Assembly (NCBI RefSeq): GCF_005048155.1
Contig: NZ_SUMB01000003.1
Coordinates: 558,001-622,000, forward strand
Direction: 5' to 3'
Origin: Streptomyces piniterrae
GTDB lineage: Bacteria > Actinomycetota > Actinomycetes > Streptomycetales > Streptomycetaceae
DNA: 64,000 nucleotides
A program made the translations under genes and the position numbers. The number at the start of each line of letters is the position of its first letter. The first letter of the stretch is position 1. Positions 26,268-33,489 of this stretch are shown here, piece after piece. Under the pieces are notes generated by a model. The model made no database searches. It was not told the DNA's origin and saw only the letters and a list, made by a program, of their open reading frames with translations.

Positions 26268-26921
26268 ATGGACCCCATAGCCCCCGCCGCCGTACGAGCC
26301 TCCGGCAGCATCGCCGGCGCCGCCCTTGGCCGCAACCGCTCCGTAGGCATAGCCCGCATCGGCAGCGCTGAAGACCGCGCACAGGCGTACCACCGCTTCA
26401 TGGAAGCCGCGCAGCGGTGCACATTCGTCATGCTTGAGTACTTCCTGCGCCGCAAAGAGGCAACCGGCCCTTCCCCCTTACGGCAGCCCCTCTGGCGCCT
26501 GTTCCGCCATTGGTGCGCCGAGGGCGCCCGCACGCGGATGATGCAGGCCCAAGTCGAACTCCACGCTGCATTAATGGGTATCGAATTGTGCGCGCCCGCC
26601 CCGGTGCGTGAAGCCGCTCAGAAGGTGATCGGAGCCCTTCATCGCTTTGAGGACCGTCCGGACGACTATATCGGCGTACTAACGGAACATACCGAGGCGC
26701 AGGTTGAGTTTCTGCACGCCGCAAGACACGACCTGGCATACAACCCCAAGTTCTGGCAATTGCTGCGGAAGCTGCGCGAACGCCGCTATCGCAAGCGTGC
26801 GGAGCAGCGAGTAGCCCAAATTATCGACGGTTCCGTGCCCGCCTCGGACGCCATGCGAGAAGCATTTCGTCGGCGCGACAGGGAGCGGCGCGAAGCGTCG
26901 CCGCCTTCACACCAGGGCTGA
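26268..26921 (+). CDS. Unknown helical protein, cargo of element A
   Basis: 217 residues, mostly helical, with an aromatic/charged core (AYHRFMEAAQRCTFVMLEYFL, PLWRLFRHWCAEGARTRMM, EFLHAARHDLAYNPKFWQLL) and a very basic C-terminal tail (KLRERRYRKRAEQRVAQ). No signal peptide, membrane segment or family motif recognised. ATG start with a weak gaaag ribosome site. It is the largest gene in the 1.7-kb element that lacks its own integrase; immunity, regulation or toxin functions are all open. Confidence 0.65.
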   Translation: MDPIAPAAVRASGSIAGAALGRNRSVGIARIGSAEDRAQAYHRFMEAAQRCTFVMLEYFLRRKEATGPSPLRQPLWRLFRHWCAEGARTRMMQAQVELHAALMGIELCAPAPVREAAQKVIGALHRFEDRPDDYIGVLTEHTEAQVEFLHAARHDLAYNPKFWQLLRKLRERRYRKRAEQRVAQIIDGSVPASDAMREAFRRRDRERREASPPSHQG

Positions 26922-26946
26922 AGTGCGCGTGGTGATTGACCAGCTC

Positions 26947-27156
26947 CTAGCACAGCTCGCTGCCCCATTTGTCGGCTCTGCTGCCGCGCCACTCGATCAG
27001 GCGCGAATCATCAACGTCGATCACGCCCTCATCCAGACCAGCGCGGCGCAGAAACTCGACGAGGTCTCTCGGGCCGCGGGCAAGCCCTTCGAGAATCTCG
27101 CCGCGAAGCCCGCCGGTCGGACTCGGCGGATGCACGATCACGGGGGCTCGCTCCAT
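26947..27156 (-). CDS. Small conserved actinobacterial element protein (69 aa)
   Basis: 69 residues: MERAPVIVHPPSPTGG, LVEFLRRAGLDEGVIDVDD, IEWRGSRADKW. The VIVHPP.. / EFLRRAGLD / LIEWRGGG pattern is one I associate with small proteins frequent in Streptomyces plasmids and AICEs. ATG preceded by gtgaggg. Function unknown. Confidence 0.6.
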   Translation of the reverse strand: MERAPVIVHPPSPTGGLRGEILEGLARGPRDLVEFLRRAGLDEGVIDVDDSRLIEWRGSRADKWGSELC

Positions 27157-27447
27157 GCCCTCACGGTGCGCCGAGGCGCCACCTCACCAGTCGACGAATT
27201 CCAGGCATGCATGCGATGTAACGGCTCGTAAGAGCGGAATTAGTCAACACGCGACGCCACAGGCATCCCGTCCCGCGTCTTCCAGGCACGCCTCATGGGA
27301 CAGTCAGCAAAGTTCATGGAGTTGATCAGGCTCTCTGCATCAAGATTGCGTCGACTCTCCGAGAATCTCGGGCCAAGTGCTTTCCTCAACTTTTGGTTCG
27401 ACGCCACGTGCAAAAACGCAGGTGAGCACATCGCTCAGCACCGCATA
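27157..27447. other. Right end of element A
   Basis: About 290 bp leading into att site 2. Lower G+C than the rest. A 63-codon minus-strand frame (27240-27431) has no recognisable features. Probably the attP right arm or a decayed gene. Confidence 0.4.
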
Positions 27448-27533
27448 CCTTCTAAGCACTTGGCCGCAGGTTCGAGTCCTGCCGGGGGCGCTCTCCACGA
27501 CCCTCCCCTTGGGAGGGTCTTTTTGCTGGTCAG
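27448..27533 (+). repeat. att site 2 (junction element A / element B)
   Basis: Core 27449-27493 is identical to sites 1 and 3. The flank to 27533 matches site 1 with two mismatches. Only the tRNA 3' half is present here; the 5' side (gctcagcaccgcata) is unrelated to tRNA. Confidence 0.93.
27499..27524 (+). terminator. Intrinsic terminator at att site 2
   Basis: Stem gaccctccc/gggagggtc with loop ctt and T5, the second copy of the element-borne tRNA terminator. Confidence 0.85.
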
Positions 27534-27556
27534 GGCAGGTGAGCCGCACGCAGAAA

Positions 27557-27600
27557 AGCGCCGGCCCCTCCCCAGTTGATCGCGGGGAGGGGCCGGCGCT
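27557..27600 (-). terminator. Hairpin downstream of int
   Basis: Perfect 17-bp stem (27557-27573 with 27584-27600) and 10-base loop, 85 bp after the int stop on the minus strand. Likely stops the long element transcript before it enters the tRNA region. Confidence 0.75.
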
Positions 27601-27637
27601 GTCCGGCTGTCACCGGGTTTCTGCGGGTGGCTGCGGT

Positions 27638-27652
27638 GAATACGCGGAGAAG
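27638..27652 (+). other. Putative integrase arm site, element B left
   Basis: gaatacgcggagaag, 145 bp from the end of core 2, exactly the spacing seen in element A. A tttctgcgg 9-mer sits 20 bp before it at 27618-27626. Confidence 0.45.
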
Positions 27653-27684
27653 TTCTCCGGGCCCCGTCAGACGGTCTCAGGAAG

Positions 27685-29058
27685 CTAGGGGCAGTCTTCC
27701 CCTGCTTCCATCCGCCGCTTGAGGTCCGGGAGCTGCCCTGAGACACATCGGGCGTAGGTGGCCAAGAGGACTGGCACGCTGTTGCCCGCCCATTCAGCCA
27801 CCTGCGCAGGTGGGATGCCGTAGTTGAGCCACATGGTCAGCCGGGTGTTCCGCCAGTCGTAGACACGCCTGCCGAGCGGGGAGTCGAACTCGTGCGGGGT
27901 CAGGACCTCCTTGCGGCCCGCCCGGTGCGCACGGCGGATCACGGAGCCAGCGAGCATGCCGCCCTTCTCGCCCTGGAACAGCAGGTCCCCCGGCTTCAGG
28001 TTCTCCGCCTTGATGTGCTCGCGGAGGATCCGCGTCAGCGACGGATGCCCAGGGACGATGCGGGTGTCATCGCTGGCCCGTCCCTTCAGCCCGCGCTCTT
28101 CGTGGATCTCACCGTCATCGGTCCAGTTCCTCCCGACTTCCGGCTGAGCCGTGTGAAACAGCAGCTCGCACCACTGGTCTTCGGCATCCTCCGCGGGCAG
28201 ACGAACGTCCGCTGCGTCCATCGCCACCGCTTCTTCAGGGCGCGGCCCGGCGTAGTACATCGTGGCGAAGAACGCGTGCAGCCGCTTGCCGCCTCGGGGA
28301 CGGTTCCGCACCCAGCCGAGCAGGCCCGCCGCCTGCTCCGGGTTGAGGAGAGACCTCTTGTCGACTGCGGATGACGTCTTGGGCACCGCCCCTCTCCCCT
28401 TCGGCAGGGGATTCGCTCGCAGGATCCGCTGCTTTACGGCGTACTCCATGGCCACGTTCAGGATCCGCCGGTTGCGCTTGACGGAGTTTGCCGCGGCGCG
28501 CGTGCCGTCCAACTTCGAGCCGACGGCCCGAAGTACCTCGTCGGCCTTCGCGGGGTCCTCCCACGCGGCCATGGTCAGCGTGTTGCGCTCCACCCACTTC
28601 AGAATGGTGGCCACCTCGGGTGGAGCGTCTTCCCGGCGCCGCGTGTTGAACGCGAACTCCCTCAACGCCGTGCGCACATCGACCGGCCGGAACGCGGTTG
28701 GCGGTGTGCGCAGCAGGGCAATGGTCGTCGCCATAAGCGCTTTGGAAGTGTTCTTGCGGTTGTTCCCGCCGGTCCGGTGCCATTGAGCGTCCGCGAACTG
28801 GACGGCGAAGTCGTACCAGTTCACTGTGCTCGCTCCGGACTGATGCGAGACGGGGCGCCCCGTGGTCAGGCTGAAGGCCTCGCCACGGCGCGTTGCGCCG
28901 ACCAGCTCGGAGCGGAAGGCATCCGCGAGTGGATGCGTGGCGAACGGTGCGCGCCACTCGTTACCGTCCAGCTCCCACCGAACGGTGTGGGTGATCTTGC
29001 GCTTGCCCCTGTAGACGGAGATCTTCCAAATCTTGACGTTGTACGTCGCGCCGTCCAT
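27685..29058 (-). CDS. int: Tyrosine site-specific recombinase (integrase) of element B
   Basis: 457 residues, pSAM2/AICE type. N-terminal SAM-like DNA-binding part, then the catalytic domain: Arg I in YYAGPRPEEAVAM (near 270), the second box YDWRNTRLTMWLNYG carrying Arg II, and the nucleophile Tyr in LLATYARCVSG near the end. The box usually reading WAGHS reads WAGNS. It should exchange strands between attP and the tRNA-Arg attB. ATG 29058 overlaps the xis stop; a longer frame to 29208 is antisense to xis codons. Last gene before the att site, as in all AICEs. Confidence 0.92.
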   Translation of the reverse strand: MDGATYNVKIWKISVYRGKRKITHTVRWELDGNEWRAPFATHPLADAFRSELVGATRRGEAFSLTTGRPVSHQSGASTVNWYDFAVQFADAQWHRTGGNNRKNTSKALMATTIALLRTPPTAFRPVDVRTALREFAFNTRRREDAPPEVATILKWVERNTLTMAAWEDPAKADEVLRAVGSKLDGTRAAANSVKRNRRILNVAMEYAVKQRILRANPLPKGRGAVPKTSSAVDKRSLLNPEQAAGLLGWVRNRPRGGKRLHAFFATMYYAGPRPEEAVAMDAADVRLPAEDAEDQWCELLFHTAQPEVGRNWTDDGEIHEERGLKGRASDDTRIVPGHPSLTRILREHIKAENLKPGDLLFQGEKGGMLAGSVIRRAHRAGRKEVLTPHEFDSPLGRRVYDWRNTRLTMWLNYGIPPAQVAEWAGNSVPVLLATYARCVSGQLPDLKRRMEAGEDCP

Positions 29059-29255
29059 CAGGCAGCATCCTCCCGAGCATCCAGCCAGCGTTCGTAATCG
29101 CTGCGCCGAATCCGGAGGTCGCCGTTGGGCAGCTTGATGCAACGCGGGGCGCGCCCCTTCGCGCGCCAGTCGTAGAAGGTAGATCGCGAGATCATCAGTT
29201 CTGCGCACACCTCACGGATCGTGAGCAGCCCGCGACTTCTGAGCGGAGTCGTCAT
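29058..29255 (-). CDS. xis: Excisionase (Xis), AlpA/MerR-like winged helix
   Basis: 65 residues: LLTIREVCAELMISRSTFYD, WRAKGRAPRCIKLPNGDLRI, RRSDYERWLDARE, the standard HTH_17 excisionase pattern in which the second segment is the wing. It directs Int towards excision. Stop overlaps the int start (ATGA), and the iteron array lies directly upstream. Confidence 0.9.
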   Translation of the reverse strand: MTTPLRSRGLLTIREVCAELMISRSTFYDWRAKGRAPRCIKLPNGDLRIRRSDYERWLDAREDAA

Positions 29256-29286
29256 GCCTCATGCCTCTCGTCGTCAAGGACTGCCG

Positions 29287-29557
29287 CCGCAGAAACCGCA
29301 GAATCCGCAGAAACCTGCGGACGCACGGTGTGACCTGCAGCGATGGGGGTGTGGGGGTAGTTGCCGCAAAAATCGCGCGAATCTCCGCAGAAATAAGCGG
29401 CAGGGGCGCCGACTGGGATCGGCCTCTGGCGCGCCGGCGCGGGCGGGCTGATTTCTGCGGCGATTCCTGGGATTTCTGCGGCTGCATCGCCGGTTGGGCG
29501 TTGCAGCTGGTCAGTGGCGGCGCCCATTGGTTTCTGCGGATTCTGCGGTTTCTGCGT
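29287..29557. repeat. Symmetric iteron array, putative replication origin of element B
   Basis: Ten copies of a 9-mer arranged as a dyad about position 29422. Left half, orientation CCGCAGAAA: three abutting copies at 29287-29313, then 29364-29372 (CCGCAAAAA) and 29385-29393. Right half, orientation TTTCTGCGG: 29452-29460, 29473-29481, then three abutting copies at 29531-29557. Inner copies are 21 bp apart on both sides. Lies in the 330-bp gap between rep and xis with no gene inside. Iterons next to a replication gene suggest ori; a Xis/Int or repressor array is the alternative. Confidence 0.75.
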
Positions 29558-29589
29558 AAGGGCTCGTGCGCGGGATCGTGTTCGTGGGC

Positions 29590-31572
29590 TCATGCCTTGG
29601 GCTCCCTCACCTGGGGGTGGATGAGGTAGCGGGGGGCCGGGGGGCGTCCGCGCTTGCCGGTGCGGGGCGGGGTCTCGCTGCGGAGGTAGCCGTGCTCTTC
29701 CAGGAGCGCGGCGACCGGCTCCAGGTCGGCGACGGTGGGGAATTCGGATCGGGAGAGCTTGGCGAACAGGTCGCGGCGGCTGACGCTCTCCCAACCGTTG
29801 TCCTCCAGGACGGCCAGGAGACTGCGGGCGCGGGCCAGGGTGGCGTCGGCGCCCATCAGGTCGAAGACGGTCAGCGCGTGCTGGGCGAAGTAGTCGCCCA
29901 CTTCGATGGCGGCAGCCATCGTGTCGCCGGTGATGGGCCGGGTGTAGCCGTCTTCGAGGTGCTCGGCCAGGTGCAGGAGTCCGGCGATACGGGCGGTGGC
30001 GCCGACGAGCTTGCTGGCCCATTTGGTGATGTGGCCCAGGCGCCCGCCCCGGGCCCGGAGCTGGGGTTCGATGCGCTGGTCGTAGACGCTTAGCGCCTGG
30101 TCCGCTTCGGGGGTGAGCCGGAGTACGGCGGGGTCGGTCCAGTCCGCCAGGGAGAGCGTGAGCGCGGTGATGGTGCGCTCGTAGCGTTCGGCGACGTGCT
30201 CGGGGACGGGGTCGGGGTTGGCCTTGCGGTAGCCGACGAGGGATTCGGGCAGCGCGTACAGGAAGCGGGCGAGCAGGCCACGGCCGTCGAAGCCGCGGTT
30301 CTTGCCGATGTCTTCCAGTACGTCGGGCTGGACGGCCAGGCCCATGGTCAGGGCCGGTGCCTCGATGTTCTCGGCGCGGGTGCGGCGGTCGACGCGCAGC
30401 CAGTCTCCGGCGTGGCCTTTGAGGAAGACCTCCATGTTGGGGGTGCCCGAGTAGCGGCCGGCGATGATGTCGAAGATGCCACCCTCGGCGGACATCACCG
30501 ACAGGCGACCGCCCTGCTCGCTCATCAGGGTGGTGACGGTCTCGGGGGTGGAGTCGTCGGCCAACAGGCGTGGTGAGACGGGTACTTCGAGGCTGTCTGC
30601 GGCCTGGGCGAGGGCGATGGCCTCTGCGGTCAGCCCATCGCGCTCCATGCCTTCGGCCTTGGCTGCCTGGGCGGCGGCCTTGTCGGCCGCTTCGTGGGCC
30701 ATCTTGGCGGTCACCTCGGCCTCGGCGATGCTCCCTGCGGCTTGGGAGACGAGCAGCTTCTCGGCGGCCCGCAGCGGTGCGGTCATGGCGGTGAAGACGG
30801 CCGACTTGCGGTTGCCGGGCGGCAGGGCGACGACGACGAACAGGTTGGTGGGTTCGCGCCAGCGCCCCCGGAGCTGGACGATGACCCGGCCGCCAGCGGC
30901 GGTGGCGAGAACGGCCAGGGCAAGCGCTCCGGCTAGGTCGGGCGGGGTCTGGGTCTCCTCGGCCACGGCATCCACGAATTCCCGCAGCCAGGTGGGCAGG
31001 GTGTGGGTGGGAAAGGTGGGGAGCTTGGGCTGGTGGTTGAGCGGGATCGGTTCCGCCCACACTCCGGGCAGGCTCTCCGCGCCCAGTGCCAGGGCTTCGC
31101 GTAGGTCCTCGGGGGTGACGTCCGGTGACATGCCGGCCTGGACGATGCGGGTGCCTGCTTCGATGCTGCGGCGGCGCCGGGCCAGGTCGTGAACGATCTC
31201 GGCGTAGTACACGGCGTTGGCGGCCGTGGGGACTGCCTCGATCAGCGTGTGCAGGTAGGCCCGTCCGCCGATGCGGTGGAGGTCACCGACCTGTTCGAGA
31301 TGGTGCCCAAGCGTGATCGGGTCGGCACGCTGGCCCTGGCTATGCAGGTGGAGGGTGGCGCGGTGGATGGTCTCGTGGGCCGGGCGGTAGTGATCGGCGG
31401 GGTCCATGACCGCGCCGACCTCGGCGATCACGTCGGGGGCGAGCATGAGGGCGCCGACGACGGCCTGTTCGGCGTCCACATCGTTGGGCGGGATGCGGGT
31501 GAAGTCGTCGCCGGTGCGGTCGCGCATCGGCAGCACGGTGGCGTGGTGTGCGTGCGCGGGCTCGGGTGTCAT
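29590..31572 (-). CDS. Replication protein, DnaB N-terminal domain plus DUF3987
   Basis: 660 residues. Residues 20-130 match the DnaB helicase N-terminal domain (IPPNDVDAEQAVVGALML, DHYRPAHETIHRATLHL, YLHTLIEAVPTAANAVYYAE). The rest resembles DUF3987 helicase-like proteins, with a P-loop-like ALPPGNRKSAVFTAM, an acidic ADDSTPETV segment and SAEGGIFDIIAGRYSG. It should drive the autonomous replication that AICEs undergo after excision, by recruiting host primase and polymerase; this differs from the RepSA prim-pol of pSAM2. ATG 31572 has aggaga nine bases upstream; a longer open frame crosses an RNA-like hairpin and was rejected. Confidence 0.85.
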   Translation of the reverse strand: MTPEPAHAHHATVLPMRDRTGDDFTRIPPNDVDAEQAVVGALMLAPDVIAEVGAVMDPADHYRPAHETIHRATLHLHSQGQRADPITLGHHLEQVGDLHRIGGRAYLHTLIEAVPTAANAVYYAEIVHDLARRRRSIEAGTRIVQAGMSPDVTPEDLREALALGAESLPGVWAEPIPLNHQPKLPTFPTHTLPTWLREFVDAVAEETQTPPDLAGALALAVLATAAGGRVIVQLRGRWREPTNLFVVVALPPGNRKSAVFTAMTAPLRAAEKLLVSQAAGSIAEAEVTAKMAHEAADKAAAQAAKAEGMERDGLTAEAIALAQAADSLEVPVSPRLLADDSTPETVTTLMSEQGGRLSVMSAEGGIFDIIAGRYSGTPNMEVFLKGHAGDWLRVDRRTRAENIEAPALTMGLAVQPDVLEDIGKNRGFDGRGLLARFLYALPESLVGYRKANPDPVPEHVAERYERTITALTLSLADWTDPAVLRLTPEADQALSVYDQRIEPQLRARGGRLGHITKWASKLVGATARIAGLLHLAEHLEDGYTRPITGDTMAAAIEVGDYFAQHALTVFDLMGADATLARARSLLAVLEDNGWESVSRRDLFAKLSRSEFPTVADLEPVAALLEEHGYLRSETPPRTGKRGRPPAPRYLIHPQVREPKA

Positions 31573-31610
31573 GCTGGGTGTTCTCCTGTTTCTGTCGAAG
31601 GGACGGAGAA

Positions 31611-31651
31611 CCGGGGCGGTCGCGGTCTTTGGCGAGAGGCGACCGCCCCGG
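31611..31651 (-). ncRNA. Conserved intergenic hairpin upstream of rep (copy 1)
   Basis: On the minus strand a 13-bp perfect stem (31611-31623 with 31639-31651) and a loop; 19 bases CGCCTCTCGCCAAAGACCG across the loop and stem top are identical to copy 2 at 37953-37993. GTCCCTTCGAC follows the stem in both. It ends about 39 bases before the rep start. Reads as a structured leader element, not a classical terminator (no T tract). Confidence 0.6.
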
Positions 31652-31657
31652 GCGTAT

Positions 31658-32170
31658 CTACTGGTGCTTGGCCCAGTGGGCGTATTCCTGGCGGACGTAG
31701 GCGCGTGGGTCGGCCTCGGCCTGGGGGTGCTCGGGCCAGTGCGGTGCCCCGCCGTAGCGGCCGTCCCCATCGCGGTCGAACTGGAGTAGGCGGCGGGCGC
31801 CTTCGGTCGCCAGCTTGGTGGCGTCGGAGGTCCATCCCTCGGTTTCGTCAGCTACGGCGATGCGGTCCAGCAGGGCTGCCTTGCGCAGCCAGAACTCCCG
31901 CCCGAGCGTGGTGCCGAACGGCCGCGTTGCCGCCTGATCGGCCGTCCACCCGATCTCGCTGATGATGCTCGGCGCGGTGGCGTACGCCTCGTCCGGCGTC
32001 GGGCACGGCTCAGGCAGAGGCTGATGGTCAGCCGCGACGTACAGCCGCACCTTGCCCGCGTCATTGCGGGATGGGTAGCGGCGTTCCATGCCGGTGGTAA
32101 ACATTGCGGCGAGCGTGGTCGCGATGCGGTCAGCTTCGGAGGAGTCGCAGATGACGCGGATCTCGAACAT
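31658..32170 (-). CDS. Conserved AICE/plasmid hypothetical protein
   Basis: 170 residues: MFEIRVICDSSEADRIATTL, MFTTGMERRYPSRNDAGKVRLYV, a middle helical part, and GGAPHWPEHPQAEADPRAYV at the end. The opening resembles a small alpha/beta ferredoxin-like fold. No membrane segment. ATG 32170 lies five bases from the stop of the upstream membrane-protein gene. Function unknown; co-transcribed with rep. Confidence 0.7.
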   Translation of the reverse strand: MFEIRVICDSSEADRIATTLAAMFTTGMERRYPSRNDAGKVRLYVAADHQPLPEPCPTPDEAYATAPSIISEIGWTADQAATRPFGTTLGREFWLRKAALLDRIAVADETEGWTSDATKLATEGARRLLQFDRDGDGRYGGAPHWPEHPQAEADPRAYVRQEYAHWAKHQ

Positions 32171-32174
32171 GGGG

Positions 32175-32783
32175 TCAGTCCTCTTGGGTGATCTCGATGG
32201 CGGGGAGTTCGGGCAGCCCGGCCTTGGCGAGTTGGGCAGGGTCGAAGCCGGGCAGCGCGGCGCGGGCGGTGAGAGCTGCGGCAAGGGCCTGGGCGTACTG
32301 GGCTCCTTCGCGGGCGACCTCGATCTGTGCTCCGGCCCGCAGGGCTTCGACGCGTTCGATGTGGGCGTGCTCCTCGCGCCGCTCGCCGATCTGCCGCTCG
32401 TGGGCTACGGCTTCGCGACGGTCGGTGCGCGACGTGCGGGCGTTGAGCGTGTAGGCAACGGCGGTGGCCAGGGCCCACAGCAGCAGCGGCAGCGAGAGGC
32501 CGTCGGCGTATCCGGCGACCCCGGCCAGGGCCAGGGCGCCGGAGGTGGCGAACGCCGTGCCGGCAATGACGTTGTCCCCGGCCCGGCCAGCCGATGCGAA
32601 GGCACCGGCCGTTGCTGCTCCGGTGGCGAGGACGACCATCAAGGCCGCGTTGCCGATGGAGTGTTCGGCGCCGTTGGCGTTCCAGATCCTGCCGAGGATG
32701 AGCACGGTGGACGTGGCGACCGCCGGGGCCGTTTTCGGAGCGGCCTGTGCGAGCCAGCGGCGGGCGGTGAGGGATTCGTTCAC
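32175..32783 (-). CDS. Membrane protein of the spread operon
   Basis: 202 residues with about four hydrophobic segments in the first 120 residues (AVATSTVLILGRIW, ALMVVLATGAATAGAFA, VIAGTAFATSGALALAGVAG, LPLLLWALATAVAYTL), followed by a charged helical region (RREAVAHERQIGERREEHAH). The layout suits the Spd proteins that help intramycelial plasmid spread, but there is no signature. GTG start. Part of a tightly spaced series. Confidence 0.65.
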   Translation of the reverse strand: MNESLTARRWLAQAAPKTAPAVATSTVLILGRIWNANGAEHSIGNAALMVVLATGAATAGAFASAGRAGDNVIAGTAFATSGALALAGVAGYADGLSLPLLLWALATAVAYTLNARTSRTDRREAVAHERQIGERREEHAHIERVEALRAGAQIEVAREGAQYAQALAAALTARAALPGFDPAQLAKAGLPELPAIEITQED

Positions 32784-32793
32784 GGCCGGCCTC

Positions 32794-32982
32794 CTACAGC
32801 TTGCCGATGGCGTCGATGGCGGCGTGGGTGAGCTGGTTGATGGGGCCGGAGGCGCCGGTGGAGGCGAGGAAGAAGCCGAACATGATGGCGACGAAGGCGG
32901 AGCCGTAGCCGAGGGTCTTGGAGCGGAGCAGGAAGAACAGGACGAGTCCGAAGGTGCCGACGAGGGAGATGGTCACGGCCAT
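32794..32982 (-). CDS. SpdD-like small membrane protein
   Basis: 62 residues, MAVTISLVGTFGLVLFFLLR, SKTLGYGSAFVAIMFGFFLA, STGASGPINQLTHAAID. Two short hydrophobic helices; this pattern recurs in spread clusters of Streptomyces plasmids. ATG with aaggag seven bases upstream. It overlaps the end of the lipoprotein gene by ten bases. Confidence 0.7.
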   Translation of the reverse strand: MAVTISLVGTFGLVLFFLLRSKTLGYGSAFVAIMFGFFLASTGASGPINQLTHAAIDAIGKL

Positions 32983-33098
32983 GTCGGGGCTCCTTTCGAG
33001 GGGGTAGGCGCGGGCGCCGGGGTGGTGTGGTGGGTCGGGCAGGCGGAGACGGCCAGGCCGAGCAGGACGCAGACGAGCGCGGCGCGCAGGCGGCCCAT
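32973..33098 (-). CDS. Very small putative lipoprotein (41 aa)
   Basis: MGRLRAALVCVLLGLAVSAC followed by a Thr/Pro/His-rich tail of 21 residues. The lipobox AVSAC is good. ATG overlaps the stop of the upstream gene (ATGA). Would place a short tail on the outer membrane face. Too small for confident calling, but the coupling and lipobox support it. Confidence 0.55.
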   Translation of the reverse strand: MGRLRAALVCVLLGLAVSACPTHHTTPAPAPTPSKGAPTWP

Positions 33099-33349
33099 CA
33101 ACGGGTGCCGTCGCGGTGGATGCGGGCGGCGACGTTGAACAGGTGGCGGCCCACCCGGATGCGCTTGCGGTCGCCGTGGCAGCGGCGGCAGGTCTTGCCG
33201 GGCCGGAGCCGTCCGCGCCGGTCGGTCTTGAGGGCGTAGCCGAAGCCCTTGCACTTGCGGCAGTTGCCGAAGGGGCTGACGGCACACAGAGCTACGTAAC
33301 AGAGTGTGACTATGAGCGGCAAGGTGATAGCGAGGAAAGTGGGGGTCAT
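33098..33349 (-). CDS. Small membrane protein with CxxCxGxG zinc motif
   Basis: 83 residues. One N-terminal helix (FLAITLPLIVTLCYVALCAV) followed by a cytosolic zinc ribbon of the DnaJ type, CRKCKGFGYA ... CRRCHG. Such proteins occur in the transfer clusters of Streptomyces plasmids and AICEs. First gene after tra in the direction of transcription, separated from it by the GCTAGCG repeat region. Confidence 0.7.
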   Translation of the reverse strand: MTPTFLAITLPLIVTLCYVALCAVSPFGNCRKCKGFGYALKTDRRGRLRPGKTCRRCHGDRKRIRVGRHLFNVAARIHRDGTR

Positions 33350-33392
33350 GAGCGGCCTCCGGGGCGGTTTTTGAGGGTTTCCGCAGGTGGGT

Positions 33393-33480
33393 CGCTATCC
33401 GCTAGCGGCCTGATCAGATGTGGTGTGGGGCGCTAGCGGGGCCGCTAACGTTAGCGAGGGTTACTGCTAGCGATAGCGGC
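33393..33480. repeat. GCTAGCG repeat cluster, candidate clt transfer locus
   Basis: Within 88 bp: cgctatcc (33393-33400), ccgctagcgg (33399-33408), cgctagcgg (33431-33439), the palindrome cgctaacgttagcg (33443-33456), gctagcgatagcggc (33466-33480). It lies immediately 3' of the tra stop. In Streptomyces plasmids TraB recognises short repeats in the clt locus next to tra; the position and repeat type fit, but the TraB-binding sequence is element-specific so this is inference. Confidence 0.5.
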
Positions 33481-33489
33481 CCCGGAGGC

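Noticed and set aside
29252..31060. 602-codon frame overlapping rep
   Set aside because: Shadow of rep in another minus frame; the DnaB-N/DUF3987 frame has the domains and ribosome site.
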